Assembly: GCA_020248265.1 (NCBI GenBank)
Contig: JADCHX010000010.1
Location: forward strand, 1-64,000
Source: Rhodocyclaceae bacterium
GTDB lineage: Bacteria; Pseudomonadota; Gammaproteobacteria; Burkholderiales; CAIKXV01
Length of the DNA: 64,000 nt
Direction of reading: 5' to 3'
Under the pieces are notes generated by a model, which did no database searches, was not told the DNA's origin, and was given only the letters and a program-made list of their open reading frames with translations. Positions 26,074 through 33,587 of the stretch are shown in pieces; the first letter of the stretch is position 1; each line of letters begins with the position of its first letter. The position numbers were made by a program, and so were the translations under genes.

Positions 26074-27060
26074 TCAGTCGGCCGTGATCTTCGCCTCGCG
26101 GATGGCGCGGCCGAAGCGCTCGTTCTCGTCACGCACGAAAGCCATGAAATCGTCGAGCGACTTGCTCACCACGACTTCCGCGCCGCCTTCGTTGAGCCGC
26201 CTCTTGACGTCCGGATGGGCCATCACCTTCTGCAACGCCTCGAACAGACGATTGACCACAGGCCTGGGAGTGCCGGCGGGCACGAATACGCCCTGCCAGG
26301 AACCGGTGCGCATGCTCTTGAATCCCACCTCGGCCATCGTCGGCACATCCGGGACGCCGGCATTGCGGGCGGGCGCGACGATACCCAGCATCCTGAGCTT
26401 GCCCGCCTTGACAAAGGACATCGCAGAGGACAGCGTCACGAACCCGAGCTGCGTCTCGCCCTGGATCAACGACGTGACGGCCGGCCCGGCACCGCCCTTG
26501 TAGGGAATGTGCGTCATCGTGATGCCGGCCGCACGCATCAGGATCTCCATCTCGATGCGATTGGCACTGCCCGGACCGGGCGATGCGAAATTGAGCTTGT
26601 TCGGATTGGCCTTGGCGAACGCGATCAGATCCGGCACGCTGGCGACCTGCAGCGACGGGTTCGCCACCAGCGCGCCCGGCACGTCGACCACCTGCGTGAC
26701 CGGGATGAAATGCTTCGTCGGCTTGAACGGGAAATCGGGATACAGGCTCGGGTTGATCGCCATCGTGCCGACGTTGCCGAGCAGCAGGGTGAAGCCGTCC
26801 GGCGAAGCCCGCCCAGCCACCTCGACGCCGATGTTGCCGGCCGCACCTGCGCGATTGTCGAGCAGTACCTGTGTGCCCAGTTCCTCGGCCAACCTGGGCT
26901 GCAGGATGCGGCCGACGAAGTCCGAGGCGCCGCCGGGGGCGAACGGGACGAGAATCCGCACCGGTCGCTTGGAAAAATCGACCGGCTGGGCAATGGCGGA
27001 CTGGGCTGCGAAGGGCAGCAGGGCGGCAGATGCCGCGATGAGCAGCGTCGAGCGGTTCAT
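26074..27060 (-). CDS. Bug/TctC-family periplasmic solute-binding protein
   Basis: This encodes 328 aa from ATG 27060, which starts a Sec signal (MNRSTLLIAASAALLPFAAQ, cleaved near AIAQ). Bug signatures are PFAPGGASDFVGR and LDNRAGAAGNIGVEVAG, with HIPYKGGAGPAV in lobe two. It lies 56 bp downstream of another Bug gene on the same strand; the two are recognisably alike but clearly diverged, an old duplication or paired acquisition. No transporter membrane subunits are adjacent. Confidence 0.88.
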   Translation of the reverse strand: MNRSTLLIAASAALLPFAAQSAIAQPVDFSKRPVRILVPFAPGGASDFVGRILQPRLAEELGTQVLLDNRAGAAGNIGVEVAGRASPDGFTLLLGNVGTMAINPSLYPDFPFKPTKHFIPVTQVVDVPGALVANPSLQVASVPDLIAFAKANPNKLNFASPGPGSANRIEMEILMRAAGITMTHIPYKGGAGPAVTSLIQGETQLGFVTLSSAMSFVKAGKLRMLGIVAPARNAGVPDVPTMAEVGFKSMRTGSWQGVFVPAGTPRPVVNRLFEALQKVMAHPDVKRRLNEGGAEVVVSKSLDDFMAFVRDENERFGRAIREAKITAD

Positions 27061-27116
27061 GGATCGTCCTCCGTGGTGTCGATCGCCCTGCCGGCCTGCC
27101 CGGCAGGGCCTGGGTG

Positions 27117-28109
27117 CTACTCGGCGACCTTGATGTTGTTCTCTCGGATCACCTTCGCCCACTTCGCGGTCTCGGCGCGCACGAACGCGGTATAGGCCTC
27201 GGGCGACTTGCTGGGCGCGACCTGCATCAGCAGCTTGCCGAGCGAGTCGCGCAGTTCCGCCGTCGAAAGCACCTTCAACGTGTCGTTGAAGATGCGGTCG
27301 AGGATCGGCCGGGGCAGCGCGGCCGGGCCGAACAGCCCGTTCCAGGCATTGGTACCCTGGCCGGCGAAGCCCTGCTCGGCCATCGTCGGCACGTTCGGCA
27401 GTTCAGGCAGCCGCTGCGGCGCAGTGGTGGCCAGTGCCTTCAATCGACCGGCGCGCAGGTGCTCGATGGTCGAACCCAGGTTGAGGAAGGCCACCTGCGT
27501 CTCGTTGCCCATCAGCGAAGGCACCATCTGCCCGGCACCGCCCTTGTAGGGGATGTGCGTGACCTGCATCCCGGTGACCCGGGCGAACAGCACCATGTCG
27601 AGGTGCGGATAGCTGCCGATGCCGGCCGATGCATAGTTCAGCTTGTTCGGATTCTTCCGCGCGTACTCGACCAGCTGCTTCACGTCGGCCACCGGCAGGC
27701 CGGGATGCGCCGCGACGACATGGGGAATCTCGATCAGGTTCGTGATGCCCACCAGGTCGCGCGAAGGACGCGACTTGCCGAGCACCTGCTCGAAGGTGGT
27801 TTCGTTGATCGCGTTGGTGGTGACATTGCCGACGAACAGGGTGTAACCGTCGGGCACCGCCTTCATGGTCGCCTCGAGCGCGATATTGCCCGAGGCCCCC
27901 GCGCGGTTGTCGATGATCACCGGCTGCCCCCACAGTTCGCCCAGCCTCGAGGCGACCTGGCGGGCGACGATGTCGGTGGCGCCGCCGGGCGAGAACGGCA
28001 CCAGCATCCGGACCGGACGCGACGGGAAGTTGTCGGCTGCCGCGGCAGCCCCGGACAGGGCCGGCGCCAGCGCGATCGCAGTGGCGATCGAAACGATCAG
28101 ACGGGACAT
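27117..28109 (-). CDS. Bug/TctC-family periplasmic solute-binding protein
   Basis: This encodes 330 aa with a Sec signal (cleavage near GAAAAADNFP). Bug signatures are PFSPGGATDIVARQV, IDNRAGASGNIALEATM, and VTHIPYKGGAGQMVPSL, the last shared with the tandem paralogue downstream. It lies 93 bp after a Gfo/Idh/MocA gene, so two dehydrogenases and two receptors form one likely transcription unit (30424 to 26074), suggesting uptake and oxidation of a polyol- or sugar-acid-like compound. This link is inferred. Confidence 0.88.
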   Translation of the reverse strand: MSRLIVSIATAIALAPALSGAAAAADNFPSRPVRMLVPFSPGGATDIVARQVASRLGELWGQPVIIDNRAGASGNIALEATMKAVPDGYTLFVGNVTTNAINETTFEQVLGKSRPSRDLVGITNLIEIPHVVAAHPGLPVADVKQLVEYARKNPNKLNYASAGIGSYPHLDMVLFARVTGMQVTHIPYKGGAGQMVPSLMGNETQVAFLNLGSTIEHLRAGRLKALATTAPQRLPELPNVPTMAEQGFAGQGTNAWNGLFGPAALPRPILDRIFNDTLKVLSTAELRDSLGKLLMQVAPSKSPEAYTAFVRAETAKWAKVIRENNIKVAE

Positions 28110-28202
28110 GCATTCCTCCTGGGGTAGGTCTGCCTCGCCCGCCCGGCGTTCGAACGCGCCGGATAGGGCATGGCTGGGATCGCGCCGAAGCGCCTGTAAA
28201 GC

Positions 28203-29312
28203 CTAAGAGCGGATGTCGCCGGCGCTGATCGGCAGCGGTACCGGCCGGCGCAGGCGTGCCGACAGGTCGATCGCCTTGGTCAGCATCAGCCGGTTGTGGC
28301 CTTCAGCCGCGGTGGCATGCTGGGTCTTGAGGCCGAGCGACACGCGATTGAGCCAGTCGACCGTCTCCTCGCGCATCGGGCCGCGCAGCTCGCCCAGCGC
28401 CATGTCGCCGACCGGATAGCTGGTCAGGAAGTCGACATGCCGGCGCTTGTCAGGGGCATAGCCCTCGCCCTGGATCAGGTTGGTCGCCAGCACGATGTCG
28501 CGGTGGGTGTCGTCGATGGTCAGCACGCCCTCGGTGCCGACGATGCCGACCTCGAGGCTGTACACCGCGCCTGGCCAGACTTCCGGCAGGCCCCAGCTCA
28601 GCACGCCGCTGTACACCGTGTCATCGGAGAAGGTGATGGTGTAGGCAGTGCCGTCGATGCCGTCGCAGATCGGCTTGAGCGCCTTGTTCACCGAGCGGGC
28701 ATAGACCTCGACCGCGGTCTTCGCCTCGAGCATCCACATGCACATGTCGAGTGCATGGGTGCCCGAGATCACCATCGGCGAGATCTCCGAAGGATTGTCG
28801 GTGCGCTTGTAGTTGTCGAGCGCGACCAGCCGGTTCATGAAGCCGCGCGAGGTGACCATGGTGACCTCGCCCAACGCGCCGGTGCGCACCTTTTCCTTGG
28901 TCACCAGCCAGCGCCGGCGGAATCGCTGGGTATAGCCGACCACCGCGTCGAGCTTCGCCTCGATGATCGCCTTGAGCACCATCTCGGATTCTTCGAGGTC
29001 GGTGGCCAGTGGTTTCTCGATCATCAACGAGATCCCGCGCTCGCAGGCGCCGAGGATCGGATCGACATGCAGGTGCTCGTCGGTGGAGATCACCGCCGCG
29101 GTGACCTCGGGGCGGCGCAGCAGTTCCTTGTAGTCGGTGGTGACGAAGTCGGCGCCGATCTGCTCGGCGACCAGCTTGCCACGCGCCGGATCCTTCTCGG
29201 CGATGCCGATCCATTCGACCGACGGATGGCGGCTCGCCACCGCGCCGCGGATCAGGCCGACCCGGCCCGCGCCGACGATGGCCAGGCCGATACCCTTCGC
29301 GTTCCTGTTCAT
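28203..29312 (-). CDS. Gfo/Idh/MocA family oxidoreductase
   Basis: This encodes 369 aa. The Rossmann start is GLAIVGAGRVGLIRG; the EKPLAT motif (about residues 95-100) binds the nicotinamide side of NAD(P); the second domain has GYTQRFRRRW and SGTHALDMCMWML, whose His-Asp spacing resembles other members. It is 59 bp downstream of a second Gfo/Idh/MocA gene. Tandem paralogues of this family often catalyse successive or opposite oxidations in sugar or inositol breakdown. Confidence 0.87.
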   Translation of the reverse strand: MNRNAKGIGLAIVGAGRVGLIRGAVASRHPSVEWIGIAEKDPARGKLVAEQIGADFVTTDYKELLRRPEVTAAVISTDEHLHVDPILGACERGISLMIEKPLATDLEESEMVLKAIIEAKLDAVVGYTQRFRRRWLVTKEKVRTGALGEVTMVTSRGFMNRLVALDNYKRTDNPSEISPMVISGTHALDMCMWMLEAKTAVEVYARSVNKALKPICDGIDGTAYTITFSDDTVYSGVLSWGLPEVWPGAVYSLEVGIVGTEGVLTIDDTHRDIVLATNLIQGEGYAPDKRRHVDFLTSYPVGDMALGELRGPMREETVDWLNRVSLGLKTQHATAAEGHNRLMLTKAIDLSARLRRPVPLPISAGDIRS

Positions 29313-29371
29313 GGTGCTCCTCCGGTGATGTCGGCAGGGGCTCTGCAGGCCCCTGCGCTGTTCGCTTCAGT

Positions 29372-30424
29372 TCAGCGGCGTGACTCCGGCAGCGGCAGGC
29401 TCACCGGCTCATGGCGCTCGGCCGAGATGTCTGCCGCGACATAGACTTCCATCACCTGCCGCGCCTGCTCGGCCGTGACCAGCACCGGCTTGTCCAGCGC
29501 GCAGGCCTCGATGAAGTGGTCGGTCTCGGGTGCCATCGCGCCAGCATAGGTGTGCTCGACATACTCGCCGGGCATCGTCGACATCGGGTGCACGATACCG
29601 TTCTTGACGGTGGACAGCTGGGTGTCGCGGTGCGTGTCGTCGATGATCAGTGCGCCTTCGGTGCCGATCAGCTCGATCCAGGTCGAGGAGAAGTTCGGGT
29701 AGGCCGGGGGCAGGCTCCAGCCGCCGCCGACCATCACCGAGACACCACTGTCCATCGTCACCATGATGTACTGGGTGTCGGGGACGTCGGCGCCGCTCAT
29801 GTCGCGCATCGCGCCATAGTTGTTCTGCGAATACACGCGGATCGGCTTGGCCGGCGCCAGGCACCAGAGCAGGAAGTCGAGGTCGTGCGTCGACTCCATC
29901 GCCGCGGGCGAGAGCTTGCTGCGGCCGGTGATCTTCTTGCCCAGGCTGCGGCCGATGTGGCGGCTGACCAGCGCGCTGACCGGTCGGCCCAGCGTGCCGT
30001 CGGTGGCGCACTTGTGCACGTAGGCATACTTCGGGTTGAAGCGCTGCGAGTAGCCGATGGTGAACTTGACGCCGTTGCGGCGGGCGATGGCTATGAGTTC
30101 GTCGGCCTCGTGGATCTCGATCGAGATCGGCTTTTCGAGGAACACGTGCTTGCCGCGCGACAGGCAGTCTTTCGCCATCGGGTAGTGCAGGTGCTCGGGC
30201 GTGGCCGAAATCATGTACGCGTCGATCGCGTCGTTCTTGAGCATGTCCTGCCAGTCGGTAGTCGCCGACGTCGCGTTGCACTTCTGGGCCATATCGGCCA
30301 GCCGGTCGGGGCGGATCTCGCACAGGTGCAGTTCGTTCACCAGCGGATGGCGCGCGCTCGCCTCGGCACGGATGCCGCCGCACCAGCCCACGCCGATGAT
30401 GCCTACATTGATTTCCCGGGCCAC
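29372..30424 (-). CDS. Gfo/Idh/MocA family oxidoreductase
   Basis: This encodes 350 aa from GTG 30424, which has GGAGAA a few bases upstream and begins directly at the Rossmann strand (INVGIIGVGWCGG); the frame is open further upstream without family-like sequence. Motifs are LEKPIS and GYSQRFNPKYAYV, with STHDLDFLLW in the second domain. First gene of the presumed unit with its paralogue and two Bug genes. It diverges from a LysR gene 223 bp away; that gap holds only weak promoter-like sequence. Confidence 0.86.
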   Translation of the reverse strand: MAREINVGIIGVGWCGGIRAEASARHPLVNELHLCEIRPDRLADMAQKCNATSATTDWQDMLKNDAIDAYMISATPEHLHYPMAKDCLSRGKHVFLEKPISIEIHEADELIAIARRNGVKFTIGYSQRFNPKYAYVHKCATDGTLGRPVSALVSRHIGRSLGKKITGRSKLSPAAMESTHDLDFLLWCLAPAKPIRVYSQNNYGAMRDMSGADVPDTQYIMVTMDSGVSVMVGGGWSLPPAYPNFSSTWIELIGTEGALIIDDTHRDTQLSTVKNGIVHPMSTMPGEYVEHTYAGAMAPETDHFIEACALDKPVLVTAEQARQVMEVYVAADISAERHEPVSLPLPESRR

Positions 30425-30647
30425 GATGTTCTCCAGTCGATTCGTTCGGTGACCGGGATGGTACCGACCCCCCCACATCTCGGGCAAATGTCGAATGCGC
30501 ATCCGTGCCATGCCAGGACGGCATTGCAGCCGCCGCCCGTTCCCCGGGGCGCTTGAGCCGCGCTTGCAGCCGGCGCGGCGCCGGACGTGCGGCGCATACC
30601 GGATCCGTATCGCGCCGGCCTGCCGGAATCGGCTATCCTCCGGCTCC

Positions 30648-31652
30648 ATGGATCTGCGCAGCATCCGCTATTTCGTGCACATCGCCGACGCCGGCAGCAT
30701 CACACGCGCGGCGGGCCAGCTCGGCATCGCACAGCCGGCATTGACGCGCCATGTACAAGGCATGGAGGCCGAACTGGGCGCGCCCCTGCTCGAACGACTG
30801 CCGCGCGGGGTGCGCCTGACGACTGCCGGCCGCAAGTTCCTCGAACATGCGCGGCGCGTCGTGCGCGAGATCGACCGTGCACAGGCTGAACTGGCGCATT
30901 CTGCACAGCCGGCCGGCGGACGGGTCATCCTCGGCGTTTCACCGACCACCGCCGCCTGGCTGGTACCCGGTTGCGTAGAGCGCTGCCGGCGGCAGGCGCC
31001 GGAGCTGTCGATCAAGGTCATCGAGGGTTTCAGCCCGCAGCTCGCCGATGCGCTCGGCGCGGGCCGCGTCGATGTCGCGCTGCTTACCAATCCGCAGCCG
31101 GCGCGCGCCTTGCGCTACACGCCGCTGCTCTCAGAACCGATCGTGGTCGTCGGCCCGCGCGGCGCAGCCCCTGCGCGGCCGTTCTTCACGCTGGCGGAAC
31201 TGTCGCGTACGCCGGTGCTGATCACCGACGGCATCCGCAGCGCCCTCGAAGAGCAACTGGCCCGCGCCGGTGCCCGGCTCAACGTCGAGGTCGAGATCGA
31301 TTCCATCGAGGCGATCCGCGCTCTGCTCCTGCGCGGGTCGACCCATGCGCTGATGCCGGTGTCGACCTTCCACGACGACATCGCGAGCGGCCGGCTCTCG
31401 GCCTGGCAGATCACCGATGCCAGCCTTCATCGCATGCTGGTGCTCGCGCAGCCCGTGCAACCGGCGCAGCCGGCCGCGACCGAAGCCGTCGCACAGATCG
31501 TCACGGCCGAGATCGAGAGCCTGTTCGAACGCGGCATCTTTGCGCTGCCGGTGCCGCCCGGTCCCGGGCCGCGCCGCCTGCCCGGCCCCATCCCCGTCAC
31601 ACCCGACGTGACTGCAGTCCAGACACGATCCCAACTGAGGAAGTCCGCATGA
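30648..31652 (+). CDS. LysR-family transcriptional regulator
   Basis: This encodes 334 aa from ATG 30648. The LysR HTH (DLRSIRYFVHIADAGSITRAA, LGAPLLERLPRGVRLTTAG) is followed by an effector-binding domain and an unusually proline-rich tail after about residue 300. It most resembles the Cbl/NAC branch by its DLRSIRYF opening. The stop overlaps the start of the amidohydrolase gene (ATGA), so regulator and enzyme are made from one message; it may also control the divergent Gfo/Bug unit. Confidence 0.9.
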   Translation: MDLRSIRYFVHIADAGSITRAAGQLGIAQPALTRHVQGMEAELGAPLLERLPRGVRLTTAGRKFLEHARRVVREIDRAQAELAHSAQPAGGRVILGVSPTTAAWLVPGCVERCRRQAPELSIKVIEGFSPQLADALGAGRVDVALLTNPQPARALRYTPLLSEPIVVVGPRGAAPARPFFTLAELSRTPVLITDGIRSALEEQLARAGARLNVEVEIDSIEAIRALLLRGSTHALMPVSTFHDDIASGRLSAWQITDASLHRMLVLAQPVQPAQPAATEAVAQIVTAEIESLFERGIFALPVPPGPGPRRLPGPIPVTPDVTAVQTRSQLRKSA

Positions 31653-32647
31653 AGAAAGTAGACCTGCACAGCCACGTGCTGCCCGACACCGTGCTCGACC
31701 TGATGGAGAAGGCGAGCGACGCCGACCTCTACAAGGCGAAGATCATCCGCAAGGACGGCAAGCGCTTCTACTCGCGCGGCAAGAACCAGTTCGAACTCGA
31801 TCCCGAGTACTACAGCGGCGAAGGCAAGGTCGCCAAGATGGACCGGATGAAGATCGACATCTCGTACATCTCGACCGGCCCGCAGGCCTTCTGCTACTGG
31901 CAGAAAGAAGAAGACGCAGTGAAGACCGCGCGCGCTGTGAACGAGGGCATCGCGAAGATGGTCGCCGAGCGCCCCGACCGCCTGCGTGGCATGGCCAGCG
32001 TGCCGATGCAGCATCCCGACCTGGCGATCGCCGAGCTCGAGCATGCGGTAAAGACCTATGGCTTCAAGGGCGTGGAGATCGCCACGTCGATCGTCGGCGA
32101 GGAGCTGGCCGCGAAGAAGTTCCGGCCTTTCCTCAAGCGCTGCCAGGACCTGAAGGTCTCGGTGTTCACCCACCCCGAGAACATCGGTGCCACCGGCCGC
32201 CTCGATTGCTACTACATGACCAACCTGATCGGCAATCCGCTCGACACCACGATCATGGTCGCCAACCTGATGTTCAGCGGCGCGCTCGACGAACTGAAGG
32301 AACTGAAGTTCCTGCTGCCGCATGCCGGTGGCTTCACCGTCGCCGACATCGGCCGCTTCCAGTGGGGCCATGGCTGCAGGCCGGACACCGCGATCGACTG
32401 CAAGACCCCGCCGATGGAACTGCTGCGCCGGTTCTGGTTCGACGCGCTGGCACACAACCCGAAGGCGGTGCGTTTCCTGATCGAGCAGGTCGGCGCGGAC
32501 CGCGTGGTGGTCGGCACGGACGATCCTTTCGACATGGGCGACATGACCCCGATCGACAACATCGAGAAGGTGCCCGGCCTGACCGATGCGGAGCGCGAGC
32601 GGATCTACTGGAAGAACGCGGAAGCGTTCATGGGCGGTCCGGTCTGA
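31649..32647 (+). CDS. ACMSD-like amidohydrolase-2 family enzyme
   Basis: This encodes 332 aa. The N-terminal VDLHSHV (His7, His9) with later FTHPENIG, LPHAGG and VVGTDDPFD forms the metal site of the amidohydrolase-2/ACMSD branch. Characterised relatives decarboxylate aromatic or semialdehyde acids such as 2-amino-3-carboxymuconate semialdehyde or resorcylate, without oxygen; some are plain hydrolases. Start codon overlaps the LysR stop. The substrate is not known; regulator coupling suggests an inducible catabolic step. Confidence 0.85.
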   Translation: MKKVDLHSHVLPDTVLDLMEKASDADLYKAKIIRKDGKRFYSRGKNQFELDPEYYSGEGKVAKMDRMKIDISYISTGPQAFCYWQKEEDAVKTARAVNEGIAKMVAERPDRLRGMASVPMQHPDLAIAELEHAVKTYGFKGVEIATSIVGEELAAKKFRPFLKRCQDLKVSVFTHPENIGATGRLDCYYMTNLIGNPLDTTIMVANLMFSGALDELKELKFLLPHAGGFTVADIGRFQWGHGCRPDTAIDCKTPPMELLRRFWFDALAHNPKAVRFLIEQVGADRVVVGTDDPFDMGDMTPIDNIEKVPGLTDAERERIYWKNAEAFMGGPV

Positions 32648-32666
32648 CCGGGCGCGGCGCAAGAGC

Positions 32667-33551
32667 ATGGAGACGACAGGCAGGACCTGCGCGGCCGCAC
32701 TGCTGGCGACCGCCCTCCTGTGCGCGGCACTCGATGCCGCTGCACAGGGGGCGCCGGAGCCGCTGGTACCGGAGGTCGCGCGCATCACGCTGCCGGGCGA
32801 AACGACCATGGTGGCCCACGTGTTCCGGCCGCCGGGCGAGGGTCCGTTTCCAGTACTGGTCTTTTCGCACGGGCGCGCAGGCTCAGACTTCGAGCGCCGC
32901 TCGCTCGTGAACCCCGTGCTGCACGGCCATGCGCGCCTGTGGATGGGGCGCGGCTATGCGGTGGTGGCACCGATCCGCCCCGGATACGGGGTCACCGGTG
33001 GGCCTGACCGGGAGGACTCCGGTGCGCGCTACAACGAGTGGGGCGCCTGCGTCACCCGCCCGGAACCGCAGCGTACGGCCGGGCCTGCTGCGGAAACGAT
33101 CGCATCGGCGGTGGCATGGGTGCGCACCCAGCCATGGGCGCGATCCGATCGCATCCTGCTGTCGGGCAACTCGGTCGGCGGCCTCGCGACGATGGCTGCC
33201 TGCTCGGCCAACCTGCCAGGGGTGATCGGCTGCATCAACTTCGCCGGGGGTTCCGGCGGCGCTCCGGCCTCTAACGGCCGGATGTGCCAGCCGGAGCGCA
33301 TCGAGTCGCTGATGGCCGGATGGGGACAGGCCAACCGCCTGCCCAGCATCTGGTTCTACGCACCCAACGACCTGTACTGGGGCGCGGAAGCGCCCATGCG
33401 CTGGCACGCAGCCTTCGCAGCGGGCGGCAGCCCGGCGCGCTTCGTCGGCACTGCACCCGTGCCAGCGCCCGACGGCCACGACCTGCTGCGCGTGGGCGGA
33501 AAACTGTGGTCAGTTCCGCTGCAGGCCTGGCTGGTCGAACACGGGTTCTGA
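32667..33551 (+). CDS. Exported alpha/beta hydrolase (dienelactone hydrolase-like)
   Basis: This encodes 294 aa from ATG 32667. An N-terminal signal (hydrophobic residues 8-25, cleavage near AAAQG) sends it to the periplasm. The alpha/beta-hydrolase core shows PVLVFSHGR for the oxyanion strand, a nucleophile elbow LLSGNSVGG (Ser169) and a late PDGHDL that probably supplies the His. Substrate could be an ester or short peptide. It lies 19 bp after the amidohydrolase gene, so probably co-transcribed. Confidence 0.8.
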   Translation: METTGRTCAAALLATALLCAALDAAAQGAPEPLVPEVARITLPGETTMVAHVFRPPGEGPFPVLVFSHGRAGSDFERRSLVNPVLHGHARLWMGRGYAVVAPIRPGYGVTGGPDREDSGARYNEWGACVTRPEPQRTAGPAAETIASAVAWVRTQPWARSDRILLSGNSVGGLATMAACSANLPGVIGCINFAGGSGGAPASNGRMCQPERIESLMAGWGQANRLPSIWFYAPNDLYWGAEAPMRWHAAFAAGGSPARFVGTAPVPAPDGHDLLRVGGKLWSVPLQAWLVEHGF

Positions 33552-33587
33552 AGCAGCAGCGTCAGCAGCAGCGTCAGCAGCGGCGTC
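33552..33587. repeat. Three 12-bp tandem repeats between convergent genes
   Basis: AGCAGCAGCGTC occurs at 33552-33563 and 33564-33575, and as AGCAGCGGCGTC at 33576-33587. The block fills the 34-bp gap between the hydrolase stop and the relA stop and reaches into the latter. Probably a slippage-prone simple repeat. Confidence 0.85.

Noticed and set aside
33552-33587. Possible CRISPR-like repeat array
   Set aside because: Units are 12 bp, contiguous and without spacers; a simple tandem repeat.
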